Shown piece after piece: positions 36,802-48,734 of a stretch of 64,000 nt of DNA. The DNA is from Halopseudomonas oceani (GTDB taxonomy: Bacteria > Pseudomonadota > Gammaproteobacteria > Pseudomonadales > Pseudomonadaceae), in contig NZ_PPSK01000001.1 in the NCBI RefSeq assembly GCF_002903165.1, positions 310,001 through 374,000 of the forward strand. Direction: 5' to 3'. A program made the translations under genes and the position numbers. The stretch's first letter is position 1. Every line of letters starts with the position of its first letter. Below the pieces are notes generated by a model, which was not told the DNA's origin, ran no database searches, and worked only from the letters and a program-made list of their open reading frames with translations.

Positions 36802-37143
36802 TCAGTCGTCCCGGGTGAGCACTTCCAGCAGCTCGACTTCAAACCGCAGGTTGCTGCCCGGCTTGATATGCTCGCCAACGCTGCTGTCGCCATAGGCCAG
36901 TTCGGCCGGTACGAACAGCTGACGGCGACCACCGACCCGCATGCCCATCAGGCCCTGGTCCCAGCCCTTGATGACCCGCCCGGTGCCGATGACGCACTGG
37001 AACGGCCGACCGCGCTGATGGGAGGAGTCGAATACGGTGCCGTCCTCCAGCGTGCCGGTGTAGTGCGTCGTAATCAGCGCGCCCTTGACGCATTCCTTGC
37101 CCTCGCCCAGGGTCAGGTCGGTAATCTGCAGCTGGTCGTTCAT
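36802..37143 (-). CDS. FKBP-type peptidyl-prolyl isomerase
   Basis: Single FKBP domain of 113 aa, cytoplasmic (no signal). Active-site residues are seen in YTGTLEDGTVFDSS, GTGRVIKGWDQGLMGM and AYGDSSVGEHIKPGS. Precedes the mechanosensitive channel gene and is divergent from tag. Confidence 0.92.
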   Translation of the reverse strand: MNDQLQITDLTLGEGKECVKGALITTHYTGTLEDGTVFDSSHQRGRPFQCVIGTGRVIKGWDQGLMGMRVGGRRQLFVPAELAYGDSSVGEHIKPGSNLRFEVELLEVLTRDD

Positions 37144-37214
37144 GTCGGTCTCCCCGGGGCGGATGTAAGATGGCAGTCAGTTGGCGAGTATAACCCTCAG
37201 ATCGGAGCAAAGGC

Positions 37215-37793
37215 ATGAACCAGATGGATCCGGTGCGCTGCAGTTGGTGCAGTGAAGACCCCTTGTATCAGCGCTATCACGATGAAGAGTGGGGGGTACC
37301 CTGTCGGGATGCCGACAGTCTGTTCGAGATGCTCATGCTGGAGGGATTTCAGGCCGGTCTGTCGTGGATCACGGTGCTGCGTAAGCGCGAGCACTATCGG
37401 CAGGTGTATCGCGGCTTCGATATCGCGTTCATGGCCAGCCAGAGTGATGATGAGTTGCAGGCACTGCTGCAGGATCCGGGGATCATTCGCAATCGACTCA
37501 AGGTGTATGGTGCGCGGCGCAATGCCCGCGCCTGGCAACGGTTGTGCGCCGAGCATGAGCCGGTCGAATGGCTTTGGCAGTTTGTCGGCGGCCAGCCGCG
37601 GATAGGCCACGCAGCGACCCTGGGCGAGATTCCGACCCAGACCGCCGAGGCGAAGGCGATGAGCAAGGCGCTGCAGAAGGCCGACTTTACCTTTGTCGGG
37701 CCGACTATCTGTTACGCCTTTATGCAGGCCACCGGGATGGTCATGGATCACACCACCGACTGCCACTGCTACCCTGCTCTGGCATCCGGCTGA
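37215..37793 (+). CDS. tag: DNA-3-methyladenine glycosylase I
   Basis: Removes 3-methyladenine from alkylated DNA. 192 aa. N-terminal RCSWCSEDPLYQRYHDEEWG and the C-terminal zinc site around HTTDCHCY, both typical of Tag. It lies between glyQ and the lpxL-like gene, as in other pseudomonads, apart from the inserted autotransporter, dehydratase, channel and FKBP genes. Confidence 0.96.
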   Translation: MNQMDPVRCSWCSEDPLYQRYHDEEWGVPCRDADSLFEMLMLEGFQAGLSWITVLRKREHYRQVYRGFDIAFMASQSDDELQALLQDPGIIRNRLKVYGARRNARAWQRLCAEHEPVEWLWQFVGGQPRIGHAATLGEIPTQTAEAKAMSKALQKADFTFVGPTICYAFMQATGMVMDHTTDCHCYPALASG

Positions 37794-37861
37794 CCCCGGT
37801 TCTCGCCCTGCCCGTCCGAGCGGCTTACAATGGCCGTTGATTCATTGTTCGGAGCATTACC

Positions 37862-38749
37862 GTGGAGCGGTTGAAAGGCGCCTTCATTGTTGGATTTCTC
37901 AGGCTGTTTGCCCTGTTGCCCTTCGGCGTAGCGCAGCGTCTTGGGGCGTTCGCTGGCTGGCTGATGTGGAAGCTGCCAAACCGCTCGCGGGACGTCACTC
38001 GAATCAACCTCAGCCACTGCATGCCGGAGTTGGGTGAGGCGGAGTTGAACGACCTGGTGCGTCGCACTCTGCTCGATACCGGCCGCAGCTTTGCCGAAAG
38101 CGCCTGTGCCTGGATGTGGTCACCGCATAAGACGGTTGGCCTGATCAGGGAAGTCGAAGGCGAGCATTTGCTGACCGAAGCTCTGGCGGCCGGCAAGGGC
38201 GTGGTTGCGATTACCAGCCACCTGGGTAACTGGGAGGTGCTCAATCACTGGTACTGCCTGCGGGCCAAGCCGATCATCTTCTATCGTCCACCCAAGCAGA
38301 AGGCGGTCGATGAGCTGCTGCAGCGGCAGCGTACCCAACTGGGCAACAAGGTTGCCGCGTCTACCCGTGAAGGCATCATCAGCGTCATGCGCGAAGTGCG
38401 CCGTGGCGGTGCAGTGGGCATTCCGGCCGACCCCGAGCCGGCGCTCAAGAGCGGCGTATTCGTTCCGTTTTTCGCGACCCAGGCGCTGACCAGCAAGTTC
38501 GTTCCCAATCTGCTCAAGGGCAGCGAGGCGCAGGCCCTGTTTTTTCACTGTGTGCGGCTGCCCGACAACAGTGGCTTCAAAGTGATTCTTGAGGCGGCAC
38601 CAGATGCGCTCTACAGCAAGGATGAATACGAGGCTGTAGCTTGCATGAGCGCGGTCATTGAGGGCTATGTACGTCGCTGGCCCAGCCAGTACATGTGGAG
38701 TATGAAGCGGTTCAAGAAACGGCCCGAAGGTGAACAGCGCTGGTATTAA
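37862..38749 (+). CDS. Lipid A biosynthesis acyltransferase (LpxL/HtrB family)
   Basis: Inner-membrane acyltransferase adding a secondary acyl chain to lipid A. 295 aa from GTG 37862. An N-terminal hydrophobic anchor, the catalytic HX4E box in TSHLGNWEVLN, and YMWSMKRFKKRP near the end, typical of the family. The acyl group and position cannot be told from sequence. Confidence 0.9.
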   Translation: MERLKGAFIVGFLRLFALLPFGVAQRLGAFAGWLMWKLPNRSRDVTRINLSHCMPELGEAELNDLVRRTLLDTGRSFAESACAWMWSPHKTVGLIREVEGEHLLTEALAAGKGVVAITSHLGNWEVLNHWYCLRAKPIIFYRPPKQKAVDELLQRQRTQLGNKVAASTREGIISVMREVRRGGAVGIPADPEPALKSGVFVPFFATQALTSKFVPNLLKGSEAQALFFHCVRLPDNSGFKVILEAAPDALYSKDEYEAVACMSAVIEGYVRRWPSQYMWSMKRFKKRPEGEQRWY

Positions 38750-38846
38750 AGTAGTGGCTAGCTTGTGCTAGGGTGCGCAGGTAGCAGTCGGTACGGGCGG
38801 TTGCCTATAGACCTGACCGTAGTGTGGCTTTTTGGGGGAAAAGGGA

Positions 38847-39116
38847 TTGACCAACCAGCGACAGCATCCGCGGACACCGATGAAGGCGCAGATCCGTATC
38901 TGGCACGCCAGCTTTGGCGACATTCTTGCTTATACCCGTGACCTGTCCGATGGCGGAGTGTTTGTTGAACACCCGCTGATGGGAGAGCTGAAGAACGGCG
39001 ATCAGGTGACCGGCCAGGTTCAGGGCATGCCGTTCGAAGCACCGATTCTGCGTATGCAGGTTCAGCGTGCGGTACCCGGTGAGGGTGCCGGAATGGCGTT
39101 TCTCGACGAAGTTTGA
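38847..39116 (+). CDS. PilZ-domain protein
   Basis: 89 aa, a single PilZ-like c-di-GMP-binding fold. N-terminal RQHPRTPMKAQIRI holds the RxxxR-type motif and DLSDGGVFV the (D/N)xSxxG motif, so c-di-GMP binding is likely. I choose TTG 38847, with GGGGG 8 nt upstream, over an in-frame TTG at 38832. Between the lpxL-like gene and convergent trkH. Confidence 0.82.
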   Translation: MTNQRQHPRTPMKAQIRIWHASFGDILAYTRDLSDGGVFVEHPLMGELKNGDQVTGQVQGMPFEAPILRMQVQRAVPGEGAGMAFLDEV

Positions 39117-39125
39117 GCGCCGCGT

Positions 39126-40574
39126 TCAGCGGCGCCAGAACATCGGCGACAGCAGTACTAGCAGGGTGAATACTTCCAGGCGGCCGAGCAGCATGGCGAA
39201 GCTCAGTACCCATTTCACCCCACTTCCCAGATTACCGTAATGCACGGCGACTTCACCCAGCCCCGGACCGAGGTTGTTGATGCACGCCGTCAGCGCCGAG
39301 AACGCGGTAACAAAGTCCAGACCGGTGCCGAGCAGGATCAGGAACAGCATTGCGAAGGCAAACACATACACCGCGCAGAATCCCCAGACCGCTTCCACCA
39401 CCCGATCAGGTACCGGGCTGTCGCCCAGCTTGACCGGGAACACCCCGTGCGGGTGCAGCAGCCGCTTGATCTCCCGCGAGCCCTGTTTGTATAGCAGCAG
39501 CACGCGAATCACCTTCATGCCGCCGCCGGTTGAACCGGCGCAGGCGCCGATAAAGCTGGCGTACAACAGCAGATAGGGCAGCAGGGTCGGCCAGGTTGAA
39601 AAATCGGTAACTCCGAAACCGGTGGTGGTGGCGATGGACACGGTCTCGAAAGCGGCGAAGCGCATCGAGGTCCAGGCATCGTGGTGCTGGTAGTGCACCA
39701 GCACCGCAAAGCAGATGATGAACAGGGCCAGCAGGATCAGCACGTAGGCACGGCATTCCGGGTCTTGCCAGTAATTTCGCAGCGAGCGGTAGCGCCAGGC
39801 GAGAAAGTGCAGGGCGAAATTGATGCCGGAAATCAGCATGAACAGGATGCAGATCGACTCGATCAGCGGGCTGTTGTAGTAACCGATACTGGCGTCGTGG
39901 GTGGAGAAACCGCCGATGGCGACGGTTGAGAAGCTGTGGCCAATCGCGTTGAACAAGTCCATGCCGGCGGCCCAGTAGGCCAGCGCACAGGCAACGGTCA
40001 GGCCGGCATAGATAAACCAGAGCACCTTGGCGGTTTCGGCGATGCGCGGGGTCAGTTTGTTCTCTTTCAGCGGACCGGGCATCTCGGCACGGTACAGCTG
40101 CATCCCGCCAACACCCAGCATCGGCAGGATTGCCACTGCCAGCACGATGATCCCCATGCCGCCGAACCACTGCAGCTGCTGACGGTAGTACAACAGTGCG
40201 CGCGGCAGAGTATCGAGCCCGGTGATCACGGTGGCGCCGGTGGTAGTCAGGCCCGAGAAAGATTCGAACACCGCATCGGCGACGGTCAGGTCAGGTGTTT
40301 CCAGCAGCCATAACGGCACCGCACCGAACAGGCCGAGAACCAGCCAGAACAGAACGGTAATCAGATACCCATCACGGGTACGCAGTTCGTTGCGCCGGCC
40401 GCGGACCGGCAACCAGATCAGGGTTCCGGCAATCAGGGTAATCACGAAGCCGCTGAGGAACGCGTTCATCGCTTCTTCGTGGTAGTAGGCGCCGACCCCT
40501 GCTGCCGGCAGCATGCTGGTCGAAAAAAGCATCAGCAATATGCCGATGATGCGCTGTATCTGTGGATACTGCAT
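39126..40574 (-). CDS. trkH: Trk potassium uptake protein TrkH
   Basis: Potassium-translocating membrane subunit, 482 aa. The four selectivity-filter loops can be seen: TTTGATVITG, IGGFSTHDAS, TTTGFGVTDF and CINNLGPGLG. It works with cytosolic TrkA, encoded 13 bp upstream, and is the last gene of the def operon. Confidence 0.95.
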   Translation of the reverse strand: MQYPQIQRIIGILLMLFSTSMLPAAGVGAYYHEEAMNAFLSGFVITLIAGTLIWLPVRGRRNELRTRDGYLITVLFWLVLGLFGAVPLWLLETPDLTVADAVFESFSGLTTTGATVITGLDTLPRALLYYRQQLQWFGGMGIIVLAVAILPMLGVGGMQLYRAEMPGPLKENKLTPRIAETAKVLWFIYAGLTVACALAYWAAGMDLFNAIGHSFSTVAIGGFSTHDASIGYYNSPLIESICILFMLISGINFALHFLAWRYRSLRNYWQDPECRAYVLILLALFIICFAVLVHYQHHDAWTSMRFAAFETVSIATTTGFGVTDFSTWPTLLPYLLLYASFIGACAGSTGGGMKVIRVLLLYKQGSREIKRLLHPHGVFPVKLGDSPVPDRVVEAVWGFCAVYVFAFAMLFLILLGTGLDFVTAFSALTACINNLGPGLGEVAVHYGNLGSGVKWVLSFAMLLGRLEVFTLLVLLSPMFWRR

Positions 40575-40587
40575 GCTGCAAGGCGCC

Positions 40588-41961
40588 TCAGAAGAAGGTC
40601 AGGCCGACCTGGAACAGACGCTCCACATCGCGGATGTATTTCTTGTCGATCACGAACAGGATGACATGGTCATCGGATTCGATCACGGTCGAGTCGTGGG
40701 CGATCAGTACCTCGTCGTCGCGGACGATGGCGCCGATGGTGGTGCCTGGTGGCAGGTCAATCTGACCGATCGACTTGCCGACCACCTTGGACGAGCGTGC
40801 GTCGCCGTGGGCAACCGCTTCGATGGCTTCTGCCGCGCCGCGGCGTAGCGAGTAGACGTTGACGATGTCGCCTCGGCGCACGTGGGTCAGCAGGGTGCCG
40901 ATGGTCGCCTGCGAGGGCGAGATGGCGATATCGATCTCGCCGCCCTGCACCAGGTCGACGTAGGCCGGGTTGTTGATCAGCGTCATGACCTTGCGCGCGC
41001 CGAGGCGCTTGGCCAGCATCGACGACATGATATTGGCTTCGTCGTCGTTGGTGATGGCACAGAAGATGTCGACATCTTCGATGTTTTCTTCGATCAGCAG
41101 CTCTCGATCCGAGGCGCTGCCATGCAGTACCACGGTGCGGTCCAGGTTCTGCGACAGGTAGTCTGCACGGGCCTTGCTGGCCTCGATGATCTTGACCTGG
41201 TAGCGGCTCTCGATCGCCTCAGCCAGCCGCTCACCGATGTTGCCGCCACCGGCGATCACCACCCGCTTGTGGGTCTTCTCGACCCGTCGCAGCTCGCTCA
41301 TCACCGCCCGGATATCGCGGGTGGCGGCGATGAAGAACACTTCGTCATCGGCCTCGATGATGGTATCGCCCTTGGGAATGATCGGGCGGTCCTTGCGGAA
41401 AATCGCCGCTACCCGGGTGTCGACACCGGGCATGTGCTGGCGCAGAAAGCGCAGTTCCTGACCGACCAGCGGGCCGCCATAGTAGGCGCGTACGGCGACC
41501 AACTGGGCCTTGCCCTCGGCAAAGTCGAGGACCTGTAGTGCGCCGGGGTTCTCGATCAACCGTTTGACGTAATTGGTGACCACCTGTTCCGGGCTGATCA
41601 GCACGTCGATCGGCACTGCCTCGTTGTGGAACAGGCCGCCGCGGGTCAGATAGGCGGATTCGCGTACGCGGGCGATCTTGGTCGGAGTGCGGAACAGGGT
41701 GTAGGCGACCTGGCAGGCAATCATGTTGGTTTCGTCGCTGCTGGTAACCGCGATCAGCATGTCGGCATCATCGGCACCGGCCTGACGCAGCACGGTCGGG
41801 AAGGAGCCCTTGCCCTGCACCGTGCGGATATCCAGGCGGTCGCCCAGCTCGCGCAGGCGCGCGGTGTCGGTGTCGATCACGGTGATGTCGTTGGCTTCAC
41901 TGGCCAGTTGCGCTGCCAGACTGCCACCGACCTGGCCGGCACCGAGAATGATGATCTTCAT
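40588..41961 (-). CDS. trkA: Trk system potassium uptake regulatory protein TrkA
   Basis: Cytosolic NAD(H)-binding gating ring of TrkH. 457 aa with two RCK repeats: Rossmann motifs [10 protein letters not shown] at residue 7 and [10 protein letters not shown] near 240. Its start overlaps the rsmB stop (ATGA). Confidence 0.97.
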   Translation of the reverse strand: MKIIILGAGQVGGSLAAQLASEANDITVIDTDTARLRELGDRLDIRTVQGKGSFPTVLRQAGADDADMLIAVTSSDETNMIACQVAYTLFRTPTKIARVRESAYLTRGGLFHNEAVPIDVLISPEQVVTNYVKRLIENPGALQVLDFAEGKAQLVAVRAYYGGPLVGQELRFLRQHMPGVDTRVAAIFRKDRPIIPKGDTIIEADDEVFFIAATRDIRAVMSELRRVEKTHKRVVIAGGGNIGERLAEAIESRYQVKIIEASKARADYLSQNLDRTVVLHGSASDRELLIEENIEDVDIFCAITNDDEANIMSSMLAKRLGARKVMTLINNPAYVDLVQGGEIDIAISPSQATIGTLLTHVRRGDIVNVYSLRRGAAEAIEAVAHGDARSSKVVGKSIGQIDLPPGTTIGAIVRDDEVLIAHDSTVIESDDHVILFVIDKKYIRDVERLFQVGLTFF

Positions 41962-43292
41962 GCCGCAGACTCCCTGTTCTTCTGTTGCGGGCTGGCACTG
42001 AGTTTGATCAGGCGGGCCAGATAAAAGCCGTCGTGGCCATCGGCCTGCGGCAGCAGCTGACGGCCGCAGGGTTGGAAAACACCGTAGTCACCGCCGATAT
42101 CCAGCAGCCGCGCACCGGGCTCGCGGGCGAGGAAAGCCTCGATCACGCGGCTATTCTCGTCCGGCAGTACCGAACAGGTGGCGTATACCAGAATGCCGCC
42201 CACCTCCAGCGTAGGCCAGAGTGCGTCCAGCAGCTCGCCCTGCAACTCTGCCAGTGGTGCTATATCGGCCGAGGTGCGGGTCAGCTTGATGTCCGGGTGG
42301 CGCCGGATCACCCCGGTTGCCGAACACGGCGCGTCCAGCAGGATACGCTGGAAGGGCGTGCCATCCCACCATTGATCGACAGCGCGGCCGTCGGCGGCGA
42401 TCAGCCGGGCGCTGAGCTGCAGGCGACTGAGGTTTTCCTCTACCCGCTTCAGCCGCGCCGGCTCCAGATCCAGCGCGACCACTTCGCTCAGGTCTGGCTG
42501 TTGTTCAAGAATCTGGCAGGTCTTGCCGCCGGGCGCACAGCAGGCATCCAGTACCCGCAGGCCCGGCTTGAGGTCCAGCAACGGCGCCGCCAGCTGGGCG
42601 GCCTCGTCCTGCACGCTGACCAGCCCGTCGGCAAAGCCCGGCAGCAGGTTGACGTCACAGGGAACGGCAAGCTGAATGCCGACAGCGCTGAACGTGCAGG
42701 CGCTGGCGCCAATTCCGGCGTCCGCCAATTGCTGCAGATAAGCGTCGCGGCTCAGGCGGCGTTGATTGACCCGCAGGGTCATCGGCGGATGCAGGTTGTT
42801 GGCGCTGGTGATGGCGTCGAGCTGATCGGGCCAGGCGCGTTGCAGGCGCTTGTACAGCCAGCCGGGATGCGCGCAGCGCTGGGAGGGGGATTTGTCGACC
42901 GCCACAAGCAGCGCCTCGCCTTCACGTTGCACCCGGCGCAGCACCGCGTTGAGCAGGCCCTTGGCCCAGGGCTTGTCGAGGCTGACGGCAGCGTTGACGG
43001 TTTCGGCGATGGCCGCGTGGGCCGGAATGCGCAGGTACAGCAACTGATACAGGCCCACCAGCAGCAGCGCGTGCAGGTCCTGATCGGTCGGCTTCATCGG
43101 TTTGTTCAGTAGCTCGCGGGCCAGCCCCTCAAGGCGGCTGTACCAGCGCGCCGTGCCGAAGGCCAGTTCCTGTACCAGGCCCTGATCCCGCGGCGCGACG
43201 GCCTTGAGTTGCGCTGGCAGACTGCCGCCGAGCGAGGCCTTGCCGGCCAGCACGGCGGCCAGGGCGCGGGCGGCTGCCGCGCGGGCGTTCAC
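41958..43292 (-). CDS. rsmB: 16S rRNA (cytosine-967-C5)-methyltransferase
   Basis: SAM-dependent methyltransferase. 444 aa: an N-terminal NusB-like RNA-binding domain and the catalytic Rossmann domain with [30 protein letters not shown] and the nucleophile Cys in YATCSVLP. Overlaps fmt and trkA by 4 bp each. Confidence 0.97.
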   Translation of the reverse strand: MNARAAAARALAAVLAGKASLGGSLPAQLKAVAPRDQGLVQELAFGTARWYSRLEGLARELLNKPMKPTDQDLHALLLVGLYQLLYLRIPAHAAIAETVNAAVSLDKPWAKGLLNAVLRRVQREGEALLVAVDKSPSQRCAHPGWLYKRLQRAWPDQLDAITSANNLHPPMTLRVNQRRLSRDAYLQQLADAGIGASACTFSAVGIQLAVPCDVNLLPGFADGLVSVQDEAAQLAAPLLDLKPGLRVLDACCAPGGKTCQILEQQPDLSEVVALDLEPARLKRVEENLSRLQLSARLIAADGRAVDQWWDGTPFQRILLDAPCSATGVIRRHPDIKLTRTSADIAPLAELQGELLDALWPTLEVGGILVYATCSVLPDENSRVIEAFLAREPGARLLDIGGDYGVFQPCGRQLLPQADGHDGFYLARLIKLSASPQQKNRESAA

Positions 43293-44242
43293 TGACCGTT
43301 ACCCAGCATGAGGCCAGGCGCGAACTGATCGCGACGGGAGTTAAAGAGGTCGGCAAAGGCCAGTGGCTTGCCGCCGGGCAGCTGCAGGCGGGTCAGGCGC
43401 AGTGCGCCCTCGCCGCAGGCCACCAGCAGCCCCTGCTTCTCACAGGCCAGCACCTGACCGGGCTCGCCCTGTCCGGCGGCCACCTCGGCGGCCCAGACCT
43501 TGAGTGGCTTGCCATCGAGCTGAGCATGGGCCAGCGGCCACGGATTGAAGGCGCGGATCAGGCAGTCCAGTTCGCTGGCCGGGCGCTGCCAGTCAATCGC
43601 CGAGACCTGTTTGTTCAATTTGTGTGCGTAGGTGGCCAGGGCGTCGTCCTGTATCTCGCCGTGCAAGGTACCCGCGGCCAGACCTTCGATGGCTTTAAGC
43701 ACTGCCGGCGGGCCAAGTTCTGCCAATCTATCGTGCAGGCTGCCACCGGTGTCCGTGGCGCTGATCGGCGTGGTGACCTTGAGCAGCATCGGTCCGGTGT
43801 CCAGCCCGGCCTCCATCTGCATCACGGTCACGCCGGTTTCACTGTCACCCGCTTCGATCGCGCGTTGTATCGGCGCGGCGCCGCGCCAGCGTGGCAGCAG
43901 CGAGGCATGGCTGTTGATGCAGCCCAGGCGCGGAATATCCAGTACCGCTTGCGGCAGGATCAGGCCGTAGGCCACCACCACCAGCAGTTCGGGCCTGAGA
44001 TCGGCCAGCGCCTGCTGGTCTGCCGGTTCACGCAGCCGCTCGGGCTGTAGTACCGGCAGCTCATGGGTCTGCGCCAGTTGCTTGACCGGGCTCATCGCCA
44101 GCTTCTGGCCGCGGCCAGCGGGTCGATCGGGCTGGGTATAGACGGCCACGATGTTCAGGCCGGCATCAATCAGCGCCTGCAGATGGGCGGCGGCAAAGTC
44201 CGGTGTTCCGGCAAAAACGATACGTAGGTCGGTTGGCTTCAT
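43289..44242 (-). CDS. fmt: Methionyl-tRNA formyltransferase
   Basis: Formylates initiator Met-tRNA. 317 aa from ATG 44242 ([18 protein letters not shown]); the in-frame TTG at 44275 lies inside a terminator hairpin and is rejected. The catalytic segment [20 protein letters not shown] is intact. A hairpin with a UUCG loop separates it from def. Confidence 0.97.
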   Translation of the reverse strand: MKPTDLRIVFAGTPDFAAAHLQALIDAGLNIVAVYTQPDRPAGRGQKLAMSPVKQLAQTHELPVLQPERLREPADQQALADLRPELLVVVAYGLILPQAVLDIPRLGCINSHASLLPRWRGAAPIQRAIEAGDSETGVTVMQMEAGLDTGPMLLKVTTPISATDTGGSLHDRLAELGPPAVLKAIEGLAAGTLHGEIQDDALATYAHKLNKQVSAIDWQRPASELDCLIRAFNPWPLAHAQLDGKPLKVWAAEVAAGQGEPGQVLACEKQGLLVACGEGALRLTRLQLPGGKPLAFADLFNSRRDQFAPGLMLGNGQ

Positions 44243-44258
44243 GGGGATCCGTAAAGAA

Positions 44259-44280
44259 AAGGCTTGCCGAAGCAAGCCTT
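44259..44280 (-). terminator. UUCG hairpin between def and fmt
   Basis: On the minus strand, AAGGCTTGC-TTCG-GCAAGCCTT followed by TTCTTT. A perfect 9-bp stem closed by C(UUCG)G, a very stable tetraloop. It lies inside the def-fmt operon and would reduce fmt expression relative to def or protect the def mRNA end. Confidence 0.75.
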
Positions 44281-44297
44281 GTTATTTCGCTGGCAAA

Positions 44298-44810
44298 TCA
44301 GGCGTTTGCCTGGCTGCGATGGATTTTCTCCAATTTCTTGCGAATGCGGTCACGCTTGAGGTTGGACAGGTAATCCACAAACAGCTTACCGTTCAGGTGG
44401 TCGCACTCGTGCTGGATGCAGACGGCCAGCAGACCCTCATAGACCTCGTCGAACGGGTTGCCGTCACGGTCCAGCGCCTTGACCCGGACGCGCTCCGGGC
44501 GTTCTACATTTTCGTAGAAGCCGGGCACCGACAGACAACCTTCCTGCATTTGCTCGAGATCGTCGGTCAGGGGTTCCAGCTCGGGATTGATGAATACGCG
44601 TGGCTCGGACTTGTCTTCGGACAGATCGATGACAACGACCCGCTCGTGCACATCGACCTGCGTTGCTGCAAGGCCAATGCCGGGTGCGTCGTACATGGTC
44701 TCGAACATATCGTCGACGAGTTGCTGGATTCTCGCGTCCACTGCGGCGACCGGTTTGGCCACGGTCCGCAACCGCGGGTCGGGAAACTCCAGTATGTTCA
44801 AAATAGCCAT
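44298..44810 (-). CDS. def: Peptide deformylase
   Basis: Removes the formyl group from nascent proteins. 170 aa. All three metal motifs are present: [15 protein letters not shown] and QHECDH (HExxH). First gene of the def-fmt-rsmB-trkA-trkH cluster, divergent from the LysM gene. Confidence 0.98.
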   Translation of the reverse strand: MAILNILEFPDPRLRTVAKPVAAVDARIQQLVDDMFETMYDAPGIGLAATQVDVHERVVVIDLSEDKSEPRVFINPELEPLTDDLEQMQEGCLSVPGFYENVERPERVRVKALDRDGNPFDEVYEGLLAVCIQHECDHLNGKLFVDYLSNLKRDRIRKKLEKIHRSQANA

Positions 44811-44928
44811 AGGGGTTTGTACCGCTTTATCTGGAACAAATCTAAATTGTGCTGCTAAGATTATGAGCAGCTTGGAATTAAAGCGGGTCTTGCGTGTGGG
44901 AGCACGATTCGACCTGGATGCTGGCCTC

Positions 44929-44934
44929 TATAAT
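44929..44934 (+). promoter_or_regulatory. Probable -10 element for the LysM gene
   Basis: A perfect TATAAT lies 15 nt before ATG 44950. No matching -35 is seen at 17-bp spacing; TTCGAC at 44908 is at 15 bp. The close distance to the start implies a very short 5' leader. Confidence 0.4.
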
Positions 44935-44949
44935 AAAGGGATTCGTGTC

Positions 44950-45975
44950 ATGAGGAAAACACTACTCGGCCTCGTGTTGCTCGCGGCGAGCGTATGGGTG
45001 CAGGCGCAGGAACCTGTTCTCAGGGAAGATCACCCCGACAGCTATACCGTGGTCAAGGGCGACACACTGTGGGATATCTCCGGGCGTTTTCTCAGCCTGC
45101 CCTGGAAATGGCCGGAAATCTGGCAAGCCAATCCGCAGATTGCCAACCCTCACCTGATCTACCCGGGTGACGTCATTTCACTGGTGTACATCGACGGTCA
45201 GCCACGACTGATGCTCAACCGTGGTAACGGCGGCACCATCAAACTGTCGCCGCAGGCCCGGGTCAAGCCGATTGCCGAGGCGATTCCGGCGATCCCGCTG
45301 GAGGCGATCAACTCCTTCCTGCGCGCTGGCCGTGTGGTCGAGGATGAGGACGTGATCAATGGGGCACCCTATATCGTTGGCGGTGGAGCCGAGAGTGTCG
45401 TACTGGGTGCGGGCAGCAAGGTCTACGCCCGTGGTGACTTCTCCGCTAACGTCCCGGCTTACGACATCTACCGTCGCGGCAAGACCTACATCAACCCTGA
45501 GACTGGCGAACTGCTGGGTATTCACCTGCAGGAAATTGGTAACGGCAACGTTGCGGCGGTTGATGGCGACATCGCCACCGTCAATGTCACGCGCAGCCGT
45601 CAGGAAGTGCTGGTCAATGACCGACTGCTGGAGTCGGAAGAGCGCCCGGTGGCGTCGACCTTCTTCCCCAGCGAACCAAGCCAGGAAATCAACGGCTTGA
45701 TCATGGACGTGCCCAATGGCGTGACCCAGATCGGTCAGTATGACGTGGTGCTGCTCGACAAGGGTGAGCGTGACGGTCTGGAAGTTGGCAACGTACTGGC
45801 AATCTACAAGACCGGCGAGATCGTCCGTGACCGGGTTCGCGACGAGCGTGTGCAGCTGCCCGCCGAGCGTGCTGGCTTGCTGATGGTGTTCCGGGTCTAC
45901 AACAAGATGAGCTACGGTATCGTGCTGCAAGCCAGCCGCCAGATGGCGATTCTCGACGAGATTCGTAACCCCTGA
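44950..45975 (+). CDS. LysM-domain secreted protein
   Basis: 341 aa from ATG 44950; AAAGGGA lies 8 nt upstream. Signal peptide MRKTLLGLVLLAASVWVQAQ, then a LysM motif (SYTVVKGDTLWDISGRFL ... NPHLIYPGDVISL, about residues 30-80) that binds peptidoglycan. The rest has no domain I recognise. The gene next to def/dprA in other pseudomonads is of the same kind. The longer in-frame extension upstream runs through def antisense and is rejected. Confidence 0.9.
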   Translation: MRKTLLGLVLLAASVWVQAQEPVLREDHPDSYTVVKGDTLWDISGRFLSLPWKWPEIWQANPQIANPHLIYPGDVISLVYIDGQPRLMLNRGNGGTIKLSPQARVKPIAEAIPAIPLEAINSFLRAGRVVEDEDVINGAPYIVGGGAESVVLGAGSKVYARGDFSANVPAYDIYRRGKTYINPETGELLGIHLQEIGNGNVAAVDGDIATVNVTRSRQEVLVNDRLLESEERPVASTFFPSEPSQEINGLIMDVPNGVTQIGQYDVVLLDKGERDGLEVGNVLAIYKTGEIVRDRVRDERVQLPAERAGLLMVFRVYNKMSYGIVLQASRQMAILDEIRNP

Positions 45976-45991
45976 CGGGGAATGCACTGCC

Positions 45992-46013
45992 AAGGCCGCC
46001 TTCGGGCGGCCTT
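45992..46013 (+). terminator. Terminator after the LysM gene
   Basis: Stem AAGGCCGCC / GGCGGCCTT closed by TTCG, followed by GTTGTTT. Confidence 0.85.
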
Positions 46014-46053
46014 GTTGTTTGAACTGTTGGTCCTTTCTGATCAAGGATGATCC

Positions 46054-47166
46054 ATGCTTACCGACCTGTCCGCCGAGCGGCAGGCCTGGTTGGAGCTGAT
46101 GCTGCTCGACGGCGTTGGCCCCCGCTTTTTCCAGCGCTTGCGCTCGCATGCCGTCTCCCCGTTTGATTTTATGTCCGCTGATCTGGCCACATTGGCCGAA
46201 CTTGGTGTGCCGCCGTCTGTGCTGGCCAGCCTGCGCCGTTGGCGTGCGGGTGATCCTGTGCTGCGCGAGCGATTCGACCTGGCGCTTGACTGGCTGCAGC
46301 AGGATGGCTGCCGGCTGCTGTTTCTGGATGAGCCGGACTACCCGCCGCTGCTGGCATCTATCAGCGATCCACCGCCACTGCTGTTTGTACGCGGTCGCAT
46401 TGAGGTGCTGCATGATCCACAGATTGCCATGGTCGGCACTCGCCATCCGAGCCCGCTGGGTGCGGAAACCGCCCAGCGCTTTGCCCGTGCGTTTTGTCGC
46501 AGCGGCCTGACGGTGACCAGTGGCATGGCGCTGGGTATCGACGGCGCCTGTCATCGGGGCGCGCTGGATGCTGGCGGGCAAACGGTTGCGGTGTGGGGCA
46601 CCGGTCTTGAGCGCTGTTACCCGCGTCGGCATCGCAAGTTAGCCGACTCGATTGTCGATACGGGCGGGGCGCTGGTCTCCGAGCTGTGGCCTGATAGCGA
46701 ACCGCATCCGGCCCAGTTTCCCCGGCGCAATCGCATCATCAGCGGTCTGAGCCTCGGTACGCTGGTGGTCGAGGCGAGCCTCAACAGCGGCTCGTTGATC
46801 ACCGCGCGAATGGCGTTGGAGCAGAATCGCGAAGTATTTGCCATGCCCGGCTCGATCCACAACGTACAGGCCCGTGGTTGCCATCGATTGCTGCGCGAAG
46901 GCGCGTGTCTGGTAGAGCAGGTGCAGGATGTACTGGATGCCCTGAAAGTGCCGCTCACTGCAGCGCTTGAGGCAGCTGAAGAGCCCGCCACAGAGGTGCC
47001 GGACACTCCACTCTGGCGCTGGCTAGGATTTGATCCGGTCAGCCCCGACTGGCTGGCCCAGCGCGCTGGCATCAGCATGCCGGAGGTCCTGCAACAGCTC
47101 CTGGAGCTGGAACTGGCCGGCGCGGTGCTGGTGGGGCCTGCCGGATATTGTCGCCGTCAGCCTTGA
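46054..47166 (+). CDS. dprA: DNA-processing protein DprA
   Basis: Loads RecA on incoming single-stranded DNA in transformation. 370 aa: N-terminal SAM-like helices (LLDGVGPRFFQRL), the Rossmann core with MVGTRHPSPLG, SGMALGIDGACHRGAL and PRRNRIISGLS, and a C-terminal winged-helix domain starting about residue 310. Followed by tsaC after 54 bp. Confidence 0.96.
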   Translation: MLTDLSAERQAWLELMLLDGVGPRFFQRLRSHAVSPFDFMSADLATLAELGVPPSVLASLRRWRAGDPVLRERFDLALDWLQQDGCRLLFLDEPDYPPLLASISDPPPLLFVRGRIEVLHDPQIAMVGTRHPSPLGAETAQRFARAFCRSGLTVTSGMALGIDGACHRGALDAGGQTVAVWGTGLERCYPRRHRKLADSIVDTGGALVSELWPDSEPHPAQFPRRNRIISGLSLGTLVVEASLNSGSLITARMALEQNREVFAMPGSIHNVQARGCHRLLREGACLVEQVQDVLDALKVPLTAALEAAEEPATEVPDTPLWRWLGFDPVSPDWLAQRAGISMPEVLQQLLELELAGAVLVGPAGYCRRQP

Positions 47167-47220
47167 GTGCGGCGCCGGGCTCGGCTACTGTCGCAGGCAA
47201 TCAATCAAGGTGGAGTTCAC

Positions 47221-48733
<1,513 letters not shown>

Positions 48734-48734
<1 letters not shown>

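Noticed and set aside
44587-44949. 121-codon extension of the LysM protein
   Set aside because: Runs antisense through def and would remove the signal peptide from the N-terminus.
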